DNA of 40,999 nt from an uncultured Mycoplasmatota bacterium (GTDB lineage Bacteria; Bacillota_I; Bacilli_A; RF39; UBA660): contig URCH01000009.1 in NCBI GenBank assembly GCA_900546275.1, positions 1-40,999 on the forward strand, read 5' to 3'. The notes below the pieces were generated by a model. That model worked only from the letters and a program-made list of their open reading frames with translations. It ran no database searches and had not been told where the DNA came from. A program made the position numbers and the translations under genes. Shown here piece after piece: positions 16,684 through 24,298 of the stretch; position 1 is the stretch's first letter; every line of letters starts with the position of its first letter.

Positions 16684-17742
16684 TTATAATGATTTAGAAC
16701 ATTCTTCAGAATCTACATAATCGTAAACTCTATCTAATTCTGTAATAGATACATTATATTTAGAAGCTGTTATTTCATCATAAGCATCTTTATATAAGTC
16801 CTTATAAATTTCTTCTTCCATATTGTTTGGCATATTTTTTCCATTTTCACTATTTACTAGTTCAAGTATTGGTTCATATGCTACTGTAGCTTCTTTAAGA
16901 GTTTCTGAATTCCCTATCAAGTCGTATGCTTTATCTAATTCTACATATGTTTCATATTCACTAGATTTTTTTGAAACAATATTTGAAACATGTACTTTAA
17001 CTGCATTATCTTTTAATTCTTTGATTAATTCATCATATTCAGGCATTCCTACCAATTCAGGATCAATTTCTATTGTATAAGCATTAATCATTGAATTTCT
17101 TATTTTATCTAACGCATTTAAATAATTTTGTCTATTTAACTCTTCTTTTTCATTTAATACACCACTGGAAACTAATACTTTTTTTAAATCTGAATTAATG
17201 ATTGTTTTATTAACTTCTGTTACAAACGCTGCTAATTCTTCTGTTGTAATATCTATTCCTTCAAACTCTTTTTCTGCTGATTTTAATAATTCAACATATT
17301 CATCTTTTGTTAAATATTTAATTTTACTATATTTATCAAGTTCATCTTGAATAGACGATTCGATAGAAGTAGTTTGGTTAGATGATGTTGAAGTTGTAGT
17401 AGATATGCTACTTATACTTTCACTTGAATTTTCATTCGAGTTATTATTTTTTCTAGTTGATGTTGCTATAATAGGAATTGAAGTAGCCATCATAATTCCT
17501 GCAAGAATTCCGGCCATTTTTTTATTGATTTTAAAACGTTTTTCTTCAGTTGTAAAAGCTTCTTCATTTATATCATTAATTTTTATTTCATTATTTTCAT
17601 TTTCTAATTCATCATTTAATAATTTATCATAATCAATTGGAGTTTCTGTTGTTTCGCTTACAATTTTATCCTCGTCGATTACCTTTTTTCTTTCATCCAC
17701 AATTTTTTGTTTTTCTTCCTCAGTATAATATATTTTTTCCAT
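16684..17742 (-). CDS. Single-pass membrane protein of unknown function, extracellular helical domain
   Basis: I do not recognise a family. The 352 residues show an acidic cytoplasmic N-terminus (about 1-75). One membrane helix, MAGILAGIMMATSIPIIAT, spans about 75-94 and is flanked by KINKK. A Ser/Thr/Asn linker (about 97-130) follows, then a mainly helical, acidic outer domain (about 135-352) with DKYSKIKYLTKDEYVELL, TEELAAFVTEVN and EEIYKDLYKDAYDEI. This gives a type II (N-in) topology. Its upstream region (17748-17864) is a two-promoter block that is copied almost unchanged ahead of the repeat protein at 18703-20346, so the two are likely co-regulated envelope proteins. SD AAAGGGGG ahead of the ATG at 17742. 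Confidence 0.75.
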   Translation of the reverse strand: MEKIYYTEEEKQKIVDERKKVIDEDKIVSETTETPIDYDKLLNDELENENNEIKINDINEEAFTTEEKRFKINKKMAGILAGIMMATSIPIIATSTRKNNNSNENSSESISSISTTTSTSSNQTTSIESSIQDELDKYSKIKYLTKDEYVELLKSAEKEFEGIDITTEELAAFVTEVNKTIINSDLKKVLVSSGVLNEKEELNRQNYLNALDKIRNSMINAYTIEIDPELVGMPEYDELIKELKDNAVKVHVSNIVSKKSSEYETYVELDKAYDLIGNSETLKEATVAYEPILELVNSENGKNMPNNMEEEIYKDLYKDAYDEITASKYNVSITELDRVYDYVDSEECSKSL

Positions 17743-17747
17743 ATTTT

Positions 17748-17864
17748 TTCCCCCTTTAAATTTATGGCTTGTATAATACCATATTATATGATATTTGTCA
17801 AATTTTATTTATATATTTCTCTGTTGATGTGCTGTATGATAACACAAATATACCAATTTGTCAA
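17748..17864 (-). promoter_or_regulatory. Tandem promoters and conserved leader, copy A
   Basis: Distal promoter: TTGACA (17864-17859), 17 bases, TATCAT (17841-17836). Proximal promoter: TTGACA (17801-17796), 17 bases, TATTAT (17778-17773). The first transcribed 27 bases or so, up to and including the AAAGGGGG ribosome site (17774-17748), are identical to copy B at 20378-20352. The distal promoter is also shared, including a CATCAACA box after its -10. Confidence 0.75.
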
Positions 17865-17877
17865 ATTTTCCAAAATA

Positions 17878-17900
17878 AAAGGACTTATTGCTAAGTCTTT
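17878..17900 (-). terminator. Probable terminator of the tRNA unit
   Basis: On the minus strand, GACTTA, loop GCAA, TAAGTC, then CCTTTTATTTT, directly downstream of tRNA-Leu and upstream of promoter copy A. The stem is short, with a flanking mismatch. Confidence 0.5.
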
Positions 17901-17915
17901 TACTTTCAAAATAAA

Positions 17916-18000
17916 TGGTGCAGGTGAAGGGACTTGAACCCCCATGCCTTGCGGCGCTAGCTCCTAAGGCTAGTGCGTCTACCAATTTCGCCACACCTGC
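17916..18000 (-). tRNA. tRNA-Leu (anticodon TAG)
   Basis: Eighty-five bases including an encoded CCA (17918-17916). Acceptor arm GCAGGTG / CACCTGC. The anticodon stem CTAGC / GCTAG encloses loop CTTAGGA with anticodon TAG, which reads CUN-type codons. It has a long variable arm (class II tRNA) and a GGTTCAAGTCC T-loop. It is 7 bases behind the CAT tRNA and shares its promoter. Confidence 0.97.
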
Positions 18001-18007
18001 AATACAG

Positions 18008-18084
18008 TGGTGGACCCTGTAGGACTCGAACCTACGACCGCCCGGTTATGAGCCGGATGCTCTAACCAACTGAGCTAAGGGTCC
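18008..18084 (-). tRNA. tRNA with CAT anticodon, probably tRNA-Ile2 (lysidine type)
   Basis: Seventy-seven bases including encoded CCA (18010-18008). Acceptor GGACCCT / AGGGTCC, anticodon stem CCGG / CCGG with loop CTCATAA, TPsi-C loop GGTTCGAGTCC. The CAT anticodon allows initiator Met, elongator Met or Ile2. The sequence lacks the initiator's three GC pairs, and its body (GGACC..TTAGCTCAGTTGGTTAGAGCA) resembles Bacillota/Mollicute Ile2, in which TilS changes C34 to lysidine to read AUA. AUA is very common in this AT-rich window, so such a tRNA is required. The Met alternative is not excluded. Confidence 0.9.
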
Positions 18085-18104
18085 ATTTCAAACACTGCTT
18101 CTAT

Positions 18105-18133
18105 ATAATACCATACCAATAAATTTTATGCAA
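18105..18133 (-). promoter_or_regulatory. Promoter of the two tRNA genes
   Basis: TTGCAT (18133-18128), 17-base spacer, TATTAT (18110-18105), about 20 bases before the first mature tRNA base. Confidence 0.7.
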
Positions 18134-18152
18134 TATATTTTTAAAAAAAACT

Positions 18153-18187
18153 TAAAAAAATACAAAAGTTGATAATTACTTTTGTAT
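18153..18187 (-). terminator. Terminator of the 139-residue gene
   Basis: A 10-bp stem (18160-18169 with 18178-18187), loop of 8, then T-rich on the minus strand; overlaps the stop codon. Confidence 0.8.
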
Positions 18188-18595
18188 CATATTGAGTAAA
18201 TTAATTTTAAATAAATCTTTTTCAGAATGTTGTTTTGAAACCATTACACCTTTGTATGTCACTAATTCTGATTGATGTCCTTCTGTTAAAATATCTTCTG
18301 GAATTAATGTATCTAATACAATTGTTTTTTGATTTTGGTATACATGATATTTTAGTTTAATGTCTCCATGAACTTTTGAAAACAAAGCATCTGTTGGTAA
18401 TTTTAGTTCATATGTAATAGAATCATTATTTTGATTAGTTGAAATTAATTCTCCTAAAAATTCTCCTTCTTTAAGTGCAGGATAATATTCAAAATATAGT
18501 TTTTTATAAGCTAACATATTATACTTTTTTAATGATCTTTCTAACTTATGGAATTCATTCTCATTTAAGTATTCAAATACATATACATCTTTCAT
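18176..18595 (-). CDS. Unknown 139-residue soluble protein
   Basis: No family recognised. The protein has no signal or membrane segment. It starts with a helix (NENEFHKLERSLKKYNMLAYKK) and continues as a likely all-beta domain: KEGEFLGELIST, DSITYELKLPTDALFSK, DIKLKYHVYQNQKTIVLDTLIP, and SELVTYKGVMVS. Expression signals are excellent: promoter 18622-18650, AGGAGG 8 bases before the ATG, and a tight terminator. It is therefore a real, independently transcribed gene. It lies between the tRNA pair and the repeat-protein gene; the neighbours give no hint of its role. Confidence 0.75.
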   Translation of the reverse strand: MKDVYVFEYLNENEFHKLERSLKKYNMLAYKKLYFEYYPALKEGEFLGELISTNQNNDSITYELKLPTDALFSKVHGDIKLKYHVYQNQKTIVLDTLIPEDILTEGHQSELVTYKGVMVSKQHSEKDLFKINLLNMIQK

Positions 18596-18621
18596 ACTAT
18601 CCCTCCTATTTTACTATAAAA

Positions 18622-18650
18622 ATTATAACATCCTATATTATCTTTGTCAA
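18622..18650 (-). promoter_or_regulatory. Consensus promoter of the 139-residue gene
   Basis: TTGACA (18650-18645), 17-base spacer, TATAAT (18627-18622): a perfect housekeeping-sigma consensus. Confidence 0.9.
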
Positions 18651-18663
18651 ACATAAACAAATG

Positions 18664-18698
18664 AAAAAGCATTTCATTTGTAAAGTGAAATACTTTTT
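18664..18698 (-). terminator. Terminator of the repeat-protein gene
   Basis: An 11-bp stem (AAAGTATTTCA with TGAAATGCTTT on the minus strand, one G-U pair) and a T tract, just after the stop codon. Confidence 0.75.
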
Positions 18699-18702
18699 TT
18701 AA

Positions 18703-20346
18703 TTATTTAATTTCTTTCTTATTTCCTGTTAAAACATACCCTTGTTTTAATAATGTGCTATCTGTTTTACTTGTACTCCATTTTATATCTCTTGTTCCAG
18801 AAATAAATTTTCTTTCTTGATATCTATAATATGTATATTTAGTATAAACATCTACAGTTTTTGTACATTTATCACCATTTAAAGTATAATCCTTATTTGA
18901 ACATGAATATGTTACTTTTTCATTTTTAGTTGCTGTTTTTGTATCAGTTGTTTTTTTACTACATTTTGTTCCATTTAATGTATATCCACTTGGACATGAG
19001 TATGTTGTTTTCTTATTTGCTGTTGCATTTTTTGTATCAGTTGTTTTTTTACTACATTTTGTTCCATTTAGTGTATATCCACTTGGACATGAGTATGTTG
19101 TTTTTTTACTTCTATTATAAACTAAATAAGTCCATGTATTAGTTGTACAATTAGTTGTACAATCAGTATTAATAGAAGAAGAAACTCTTACTACTTTTCT
19201 TGTATCTGATGTATATTGGATTGAATTAAATGTATATTTACCTTGATATATCCAATCTCCATAAGTAGTATTTGCTGTTGCATTTTTTGTTGCTGTTGTT
19301 GTTTTACTACATTTTGTTCCATTTAGTGTATATCCACTTGGACATGAGTATGTTGTTTTCTTATTTGCTGTTGCATTTATTGATGATGTTGTTACTTTGT
19401 TACATTTTGTTCCATTTAATGTATATCCACTTGGACATGAGTATGTTGTTTTCTTATTTGCTGTTGCATTTTTTGATGATGTTGTTTTTTTGCTACATTT
19501 TGTTCCATTTAATGTATATCCACTTGGACATGAGTATGTTGTTTTTGTACTTGCTGTTGCATTTTTTGTTGCTGTTGTTGTTTTACTACATTTTGTTCCA
19601 TTTAGTGTATATCCACTTGGACATGAATATGTTGTTTTTACATCTTTTTTTGCATCTACGACTTCTACTAAAGTACCAGTTTTTTCTGTTACTTCTTTTG
19701 TTTCTACGTTTCTATATTCTGTTTTAGTTATTGTGTCTTTAGACCATTGTGACCATTCACCAAATTCTCCCCATTTGCCATCTGTAATTTTTTCATATTC
19801 GTATTGATATTTTTTTTCTGAAATAACAGGTGTTGTTGGATTAGTTGGTTTAATTACTGGTGTTTCATTTCTTTCACAAACACCTGAAGCTTTACAATAA
19901 TCATAACATCCTAAATGAACTTCTATATAATTTGAAGCATCTGAACATTCAAGTTTAACTGTCATTAGATATTCATTATCTAATTTTTCTACTTTAACGC
20001 TAGATTTTTCTACATCACATTTTTTATTATTACTATCAATTAAATCTAATACAAGTTTTTTATCTTGCATTTCTTTAAGTGTAATAGTAACACTTTCTCC
20101 TACTTTTGAAGGTAATCTATCAGTAGTAAAATAATTAATAGCAGCTTCTTTCATTGTAGTAATATTTTGATTATATATCTGATTATATAAAGGTTGTAAT
20201 TTTTCTGTAAATGCATCATTTGCATAATCCTTTACATAGTTCTTAGTTGGAAATAACCATAATAATAGAAATACTGTTAAAACCACAAATAATATTTGTA
20301 AAATTAAACTTCTTACTGAAAAACTTTCTTTTCTTTCTTCGTACAT
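18703..20346 (-). CDS. Membrane-anchored surface protein with tandem Cys-pair repeats
   Basis: 547 residues in N-in orientation: short cytoplasmic part, membrane helix (about 13-29), then an outer domain (30-160) with paired Cys. A Pro/Thr hinge (about 163-177) and a Trp-rich module follow (GKWGEFGEWSQWSKDTITKT, near 190-210), resembling thrombospondin-1-like WxxWSxW modules. Then come six near-identical units of about 30 residues built on TYSCPSGYTLNGTKCSK, each with two Cys, plus a degenerate seventh (TYSCSNKDYTLNGDKCTK). A second Trp module (GDWIYQGKYTFNSIQYTSDT) with CTTNCTT splits units 4 and 5. There is no LPXTG or wall-binding domain, so the membrane helix is the anchor. It is probably an adhesin or contact protein. 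Ribosome site AAAGGGGG lies in leader copy B. Confidence 0.8.
   Translation of the reverse strand: MYEERKESFSVRSLILQILFVVLTVFLLLWLFPTKNYVKDYANDAFTEKLQPLYNQIYNQNITTMKEAAINYFTTDRLPSKVGESVTITLKEMQDKKLVLDLIDSNNKKCDVEKSSVKVEKLDNEYLMTVKLECSDASNYIEVHLGCYDYCKASGVCERNETPVIKPTNPTTPVISEKKYQYEYEKITDGKWGEFGEWSQWSKDTITKTEYRNVETKEVTEKTGTLVEVVDAKKDVKTTYSCPSGYTLNGTKCSKTTTATKNATASTKTTYSCPSGYTLNGTKCSKKTTSSKNATANKKTTYSCPSGYTLNGTKCNKVTTSSINATANKKTTYSCPSGYTLNGTKCSKTTTATKNATANTTYGDWIYQGKYTFNSIQYTSDTRKVVRVSSSINTDCTTNCTTNTWTYLVYNRSKKTTYSCPSGYTLNGTKCSKKTTDTKNATANKKTTYSCPSGYTLNGTKCSKKTTDTKTATKNEKVTYSCSNKDYTLNGDKCTKTVDVYTKYTYYRYQERKFISGTRDIKWSTSKTDSTLLKQGYVLTGNKKEIK
18857..19645 (-). repeat. In-frame tandem DNA repeat inside the surface-protein gene
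   Basis: A 50-base core, read on the plus strand from acattttgttccattta onwards, recurs with few changes at about 18959, 19055, 19311, 19402, 19492 and 19589, with a diverged copy near 18857. The period is 90-96 bases, except for one 257-base gap holding the Trp module. Near identity at the DNA level implies recent duplication or gene conversion. Confidence 0.9.
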
Positions 20347-20351
20347 AATTC

Positions 20352-20495
20352 TTCCCCCTTTAAATTTATGGCTTGTATGTTATCACTATTCTAATTAAAT
20401 GTCAAGTTTTTTCAATTAATTACTTATAATAATTAAAAAGAATACAATTCCTTGTTGATGGGACGTATTCTAACACAATATATTTTTTTTGTCAA
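20352..20495 (-). promoter_or_regulatory. Tandem promoters and conserved leader, copy B
   Basis: Distal promoter: TTGACA (20495-20490), 17 bases, TAGAAT (20472-20467), starting in the stop codon of the Smr gene. Proximal promoter: TTGACA (20405-20400), 17 bases, TAACAT (20382-20377). A 27-base leader (20378-20352) identical to copy A holds the ribosome site. Between the promoters the two copies differ in length. Confidence 0.75.
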
Positions 20496-20758
20496 ATTTT
20501 GATTTTTGCAATCGTACAACCTGCGTTATTATAAAATGTCTTATATTCTATAACATTTTTATTTTGTTTTAAAACTTCAGATGTTGTTCTTTTTAAAATT
20601 CCACTTCCATTACCATGTATTATTACAATAAATTGATTTTTAAGTTTTATATTATCCTTTATAAAATCATTTATTAAAACACGGGATATTTCTCTATCTA
20701 ATGAATGAAGATCAATTTTTGGAAGATTGTCTATAAATATTAAATCATTTATACTCAT
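20492..20758 (-). CDS. Stand-alone Smr-domain protein
   Basis: An 88-residue Smr domain, the nuclease-like C-terminal domain of MutS2, here on its own. Family marks: KIDLHSLD (14-21; usual DLHG is DLHS here), the HGNGSGIL loop (48-55; usual HGxGxG), and the closing NNAGCTIAKI strand (usual GGxGxTxV). Smr proteins bind branched DNA or cut RNA/DNA; the partner here is unknown. Its start overlaps the PfkB gene by 14 bases, so the two are translated together. Short stand-alone forms exist elsewhere in Bacillota. Confidence 0.88.
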   Translation of the reverse strand: MSINDLIFIDNLPKIDLHSLDREISRVLINDFIKDNIKLKNQFIVIIHGNGSGILKRTTSEVLKQNKNVIEYKTFYNNAGCTIAKIKI

Positions 20759-21644
20759 TTAATTTTTCCTTTACTTCTTTTTTTGTTGGAATAGATATAC
20801 TAGAACCATATTTTGTAGTTGATAATGCTGCAGTTACATTTGAAAGTTTTATTATATTTTCTAATGACATTTTTTGACATGTACCATAAACAAATGCCCC
20901 ATGAAATATATCACCTGCTCCAGTTGTATCTATTGAATCTACTGTAATTGATTTCATAATTTTTATTTTATTCTCATAATAATATAAGGCTCCAAATTCT
21001 CCTAATGTAACGATTATATTATTTTTAAACATGTTTTTTAAACTTTCATATATAGATATAACTGATTTTGTATTATTAAAATTTAATTTTATATTTGTTA
21101 CATGTTCAGCAAAATCTAGTGAGCATATAGTAAAATCTACCAAATGAGAAAGTTCTATAACATTTTTATCTATTCTTCCAGCATCTATTATACTTATAGC
21201 ATCTGGATATTTTTTTAATATTTTTTTTGAAAATTCATATTCACTACCATCTATTAATATCAAATCAGGAATAAAATTAATTTCAAAATCATTCAATTTC
21301 ATTTTATCGTTTTTAGCAGACAATATAGTTCTATTTCCATTTTCCTTATTTACTATTACTGTATTTATAGTCGTGCTATAGTCATTACTAAATTGTAAAT
21401 AAGATGTATTTACATTGTTTTTTTCTAAAAATTTTTTTATTTTGCTACCATAGTAATCATTTCCTATAATGCCACAGAAATATACTTCCATATCCCATTT
21501 GCCTAATAAGCATGCAGCATTTAAATTTGAACCACCTGGACATTCAATTTTTGTATTTAATCTATATTTTGTATTTTCTTTGATGAAACTGTCTACTGGA
21601 AAAGTAATATCATAAGTACAACTACCTACACATAATATTTTCAT
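20745..21644 (-). CDS. PfkB-family sugar kinase (ribokinase-like)
   Basis: Phosphorylates a sugar or nucleoside using ATP. The 299 residues carry both PfkB signatures: PGGSNLNAA (36-44, substrate side) and DTTGAGDIFHGAF (239-251), where Asp245 is the catalytic base and GAG the anion hole. The start MKILCVGSCTYDITF is typical of ribokinase-like members. The substrate cannot be read from sequence; ribokinase, fructokinase and nucleoside kinase are all possible, and no sugar transporter or isomerase is adjacent. AGGTGAT precedes the ATG at 21644. Confidence 0.85.
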   Translation of the reverse strand: MKILCVGSCTYDITFPVDSFIKENTKYRLNTKIECPGGSNLNAACLLGKWDMEVYFCGIIGNDYYGSKIKKFLEKNNVNTSYLQFSNDYSTTINTVIVNKENGNRTILSAKNDKMKLNDFEINFIPDLILIDGSEYEFSKKILKKYPDAISIIDAGRIDKNVIELSHLVDFTICSLDFAEHVTNIKLNFNNTKSVISIYESLKNMFKNNIIVTLGEFGALYYYENKIKIMKSITVDSIDTTGAGDIFHGAFVYGTCQKMSLENIIKLSNVTAALSTTKYGSSISIPTKKEVKEKLNEYK

Positions 21645-21699
21645 AGTATCACCTGTTTTAATTATATATTAAAATTGTTATTTAATCAATTTTAATATT

Positions 21700-21742
21700 A
21701 AAAAGAATTAAAATTCTTATTTATGTTTTAGAATTTTAATTC
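21700..21742 (-). terminator. AT-only terminator of the NlpC/P60 gene
   Basis: A perfect 12-bp stem (21705-21716 with 21731-21742), loop of 14, followed by CTTTTTAA on the minus strand. The stem is AT-rich, so strength is uncertain. Confidence 0.55.
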
Positions 21743-23073
21743 CACATATCAGATAAGTTACCATTTTTTTTATAATAATCATCCATTAAAACAACGTAAG
21801 AAAAAGTTTTAGTTATATTACTTTTAGAATATTTTTTAGCAACTACTCCACCTAATGTAGGTAAGCTTTCTGCGACATAAATGTTGTTTTCATCTATTCC
21901 AATAATAATTCCAATATGTCCCCAATAGTTTATTAAGTCACCTGTTTTAATTTTACCTGATTTTATTAAATCTTGATTTAGACTCACAAAATCTCCTAAC
22001 TTAGTCATTTGATAAGGATATTCAGTATCACCTGCACCTATATCACCAGGATCAAAACCAGCATTTTTTAGTACCCATGCAATAAATCCAGAGCAATCTA
22101 AACCATTTGGCATTTTAGCACCTGGAATATATCCATATTTTTGATCAGGTTCTAAATTTGTTAAAGGGCATCCCCATAATGCAGGCCCTTTATATTTAGA
22201 TATTATTTCATCTTTTTTAGAATCATCTAAATAAAGACCTGTTTTATAATACCTTCCTTCCCCATCTACAAAATGTACACCACTTGAATGAACCCTACCG
22301 TTTTCATAAAAATAAGGAATTCTATATTTAAATTCTAAAGTTAAGAATCTTGCTGCTTGTACTGCACCAGCTCTTGTCTTATAACCTACTTCATTTATTT
22401 CACTTTCAAGTAATTTATCTAAAAGTTCTGCTTCGCTTTTACTATATTGATTGCATGGAATAATTTCTTTTTTGACTTCAGATAAGGTTGGTTTATCTAT
22501 TATATCTGTTACTACTACTTTTATACTTTTTTTGCCACTTTTAATCTCACACTCACCAAGATTTTTTGCAGTTATAACTCCATCATTAATACTTATAATA
22601 TCGTCACTAGTAGATATAATTTCACTTATTTTTTTATTTTTATCAATAACAAGTTCATCATATTTTATATCTTTTGTAGCACCCTTAACCATATAAATGA
22701 TATCATTTGAAAAATTAAAAAATATAATATTATCTACATAGTCTGTTAACATTTTTTCTTTCGTTTTTTTATACTTACTCTCTAAATAAATTTTATAATC
22801 TTTGTTTATATTTAAAATGAGTAAACAAACCCCACCTTTAGACATACTTTCTGATTTATATAAATCATTATAAGCAACGCATTTAAACTCATTATTGCTA
22901 TCACCTTTAATAGAAATTTCAAAACTTTTTTTATCAGTTGATATTTTTGTAATATTAATACTACTTATATTTAAAATAAGTCTTTTTTTATAATATAATG
23001 CATAACTAGTTAGTAAAAACGATATAAACAACAAACAGCACACTACAATAATAACACGTTTAAAACTTTTCAT
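21736..23073 (-). CDS. Secreted or membrane-anchored NlpC/P60-type peptidoglycan hydrolase with Ig-like domain
   Basis: A 445-residue envelope hydrolase. N-terminal membrane helix or uncleaved signal at about 7-26. A bacterial Ig-like (BIG2-type) region lies near 135-190 (ISTSDDIISINDGVITAKNLGECEI ends in a typical strand). A helical linker follows, and the catalytic domain (about 230-432) has NGLDCSGFIAWVL with Cys327 as nucleophile, GHIGIIIGI with His386, and AESLP (Glu402) as a possible third residue. NlpC/P60 enzymes cut the stem peptide between D-Glu and the diamino acid. I chose the ATG at 23073; an upstream in-frame start would overlap tag and put 32 extra residues before the signal. 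Extended -10 TGTTATACT upstream. Confidence 0.85.
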   Translation of the reverse strand: MKSFKRVIIVVCCLLFISFLLTSYALYYKKRLILNISSINITKISTDKKSFEISIKGDSNNEFKCVAYNDLYKSESMSKGGVCLLILNINKDYKIYLESKYKKTKEKMLTDYVDNIIFFNFSNDIIYMVKGATKDIKYDELVIDKNKKISEIISTSDDIISINDGVITAKNLGECEIKSGKKSIKVVVTDIIDKPTLSEVKKEIIPCNQYSKSEAELLDKLLESEINEVGYKTRAGAVQAARFLTLEFKYRIPYFYENGRVHSSGVHFVDGEGRYYKTGLYLDDSKKDEIISKYKGPALWGCPLTNLEPDQKYGYIPGAKMPNGLDCSGFIAWVLKNAGFDPGDIGAGDTEYPYQMTKLGDFVSLNQDLIKSGKIKTGDLINYWGHIGIIIGIDENNIYVAESLPTLGGVVAKKYSKSNITKTFSYVVLMDDYYKKNGNLSDMWN

Positions 23074-23134
23074 AAATACAACCCTTTTACTTTCATAAAT
23101 AGTATAACATGGAATCAATAAATAATAAATATTT

Positions 23135-23677
23135 TTATTTACTTTTGTACATAAAGCATTCCTTATCATGTGAATATATTATGCCTATAGCTTGCAAATA
23201 AGAGTATATAATTGTACTTCCTACAAACTTCATACCTCTTTTTTTTAAATCTTTTGATATTTTATCAGATAACAAGTTAGTATTTTTATTTGTTTCATAA
23301 ATAATTTTATTATTAGTAAATGTTTTTAGATAATTATAAAATGTACCATATTCATTTTTTATTTTTATAAATATTTTGCTATTATTTATAGTAGCATTTA
23401 TCTTTTGTTTATTTCTTATGATACTCTTATTTTCTAATAATTTTTTAATTTTTTCATCATTATAGTTACATATTTTATATACATCGAAGTTATCAAAAGC
23501 TTGTTTAAAGTTTTCTCTTTTATTTAATATACATTCCCAAGAAAGTCCTGCTTGAAAGGATTCTAATATTAGCATTTCAAATAAATAATTATCATCAAAA
23601 TTAGGTTTACACCATTCATTATCATGATATTCTATGTATTTAAAATTATTTAAATTACACCATCCACATCTAATCAT
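23135..23677 (-). CDS. tag: DNA-3-methyladenine glycosylase I
   Basis: Removes 3-methyladenine from alkylated DNA. It has 180 residues. Family features: the N-terminal RCGWC (Cys4) and YHDNEW (His18), which with C-terminal SHDKECF (His and Cys) form the zinc snap; LILESFQAGLSWECIL for base binding; and GMKFVGSTIIYSYLQAIG as the helix-hairpin-helix region. The ATG overlaps the ogt stop by 4 bases (ATGA), so the two alkylation-repair enzymes are translated together. Confidence 0.95.
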   Translation of the reverse strand: MIRCGWCNLNNFKYIEYHDNEWCKPNFDDNYLFEMLILESFQAGLSWECILNKRENFKQAFDNFDVYKICNYNDEKIKKLLENKSIIRNKQKINATINNSKIFIKIKNEYGTFYNYLKTFTNNKIIYETNKNTNLLSDKISKDLKKRGMKFVGSTIIYSYLQAIGIIYSHDKECFMYKSK

Positions 23678-24216
23678 AATACATTTCCTTTTTTTATAAA
23701 ATATTTGCTCATATCATTTTTTTCATGTTTTAATAATTCTATTTTGTTTTTTATTCCACCACCATAACCAGTTAAATTTCCATTCATTCCAACTACTCTA
23801 TGACACGGAATGATAATACAAATAGGATTCCAGCCTACTGCACCTCCTACCGCTTGTGATGACATTTTTTCTATTCCTCTTTTTTGAGCAATTATATTAG
23901 CTATTTCTTTATATGTAATTGTTTTTCCATACTCAATAGAATTCATTATATTAATTACTTCTTCTCTAAAAGGTGTTAAATTATTTATTTTATATTTTGG
24001 AGTAAAATTTGGATTTTTACCACTAAAATAAATATCCAACCACCTACCTGTTTCTTTAAATATTTCTAAATCTTTTTCTTCATAGGAAGTTATATGTTTA
24101 GACTCATCTTTTGAACCTTCAAACCATAATCCTGTTAAATATTTACCGTCACTACTTATTATTATATTTGAAAGATTATAATTGTTTGGAGTTTTATAAA
24201 TATATTTATATGTCAT
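23674..24216 (-). CDS. ogt: Methylated-DNA-protein-cysteine methyltransferase
   Basis: Repairs O6-alkylguanine by moving the alkyl group to its own Cys. It has 180 residues. The active site is IIIPCHRVVGMNGNLTGYGG, with acceptor Cys138. Upstream blocks TPFREEVINIMNSIEYGKTITY and SQAVGGAVGWNPI form the DNA-binding helix-turn-helix. I chose the ATG at 24216 because AGGAAG (24230-24225) lies 8 bases before it; a GTG at 24225 would overlap that site. It heads the ogt-tag alkylation-repair pair. No Ada-type regulator is fused. Confidence 0.95.
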   Translation of the reverse strand: MTYKYIYKTPNNYNLSNIIISSDGKYLTGLWFEGSKDESKHITSYEEKDLEIFKETGRWLDIYFSGKNPNFTPKYKINNLTPFREEVINIMNSIEYGKTITYKEIANIIAQKRGIEKMSSQAVGGAVGWNPICIIIPCHRVVGMNGNLTGYGGGIKNKIELLKHEKNDMSKYFIKKGNVL

Positions 24217-24269
24217 TTCATACACTTCCTTTATGATTTTTTCTTAACAAAATTATTTTATCATAATGA

Positions 24270-24298
24270 AAAAGAAAACTCCATCATATGATGAAGTT
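24270..24298 (-). terminator. Terminator of ppdK
   Basis: A 9-bp stem (24277-24285 with 24290-24298, one G-U), loop ATAT, then TTTCTTTTTC on the minus strand; overlaps the stop codon. Confidence 0.8.

Noticed and set aside
17809..17994. 61-codon minus-strand frame across tRNA-Leu
   Set aside because: It is translated tRNA sequence plus promoter region; the tRNA call is firm.
18857..19645. Regularly spaced direct repeats that could suggest a CRISPR array
   Set aside because: The whole stretch is one open frame, the spacers are also related to each other, periods vary (90-257 bases), and no cas gene is near.
19272..19807. Long plus-strand open frames opposite the surface-protein repeats, coding hydrophobic repeats
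   Set aside because: They are mirror frames of the in-frame coding repeats on the minus strand, have no ribosome site or promoter, and their repetitiveness comes from the real gene.
20420..20446. AT-only inverted repeat between the Smr gene and the surface protein as a terminator
   Set aside because: The T tract is on the wrong side for the minus strand, and the region lies between the two promoters of leader copy B.
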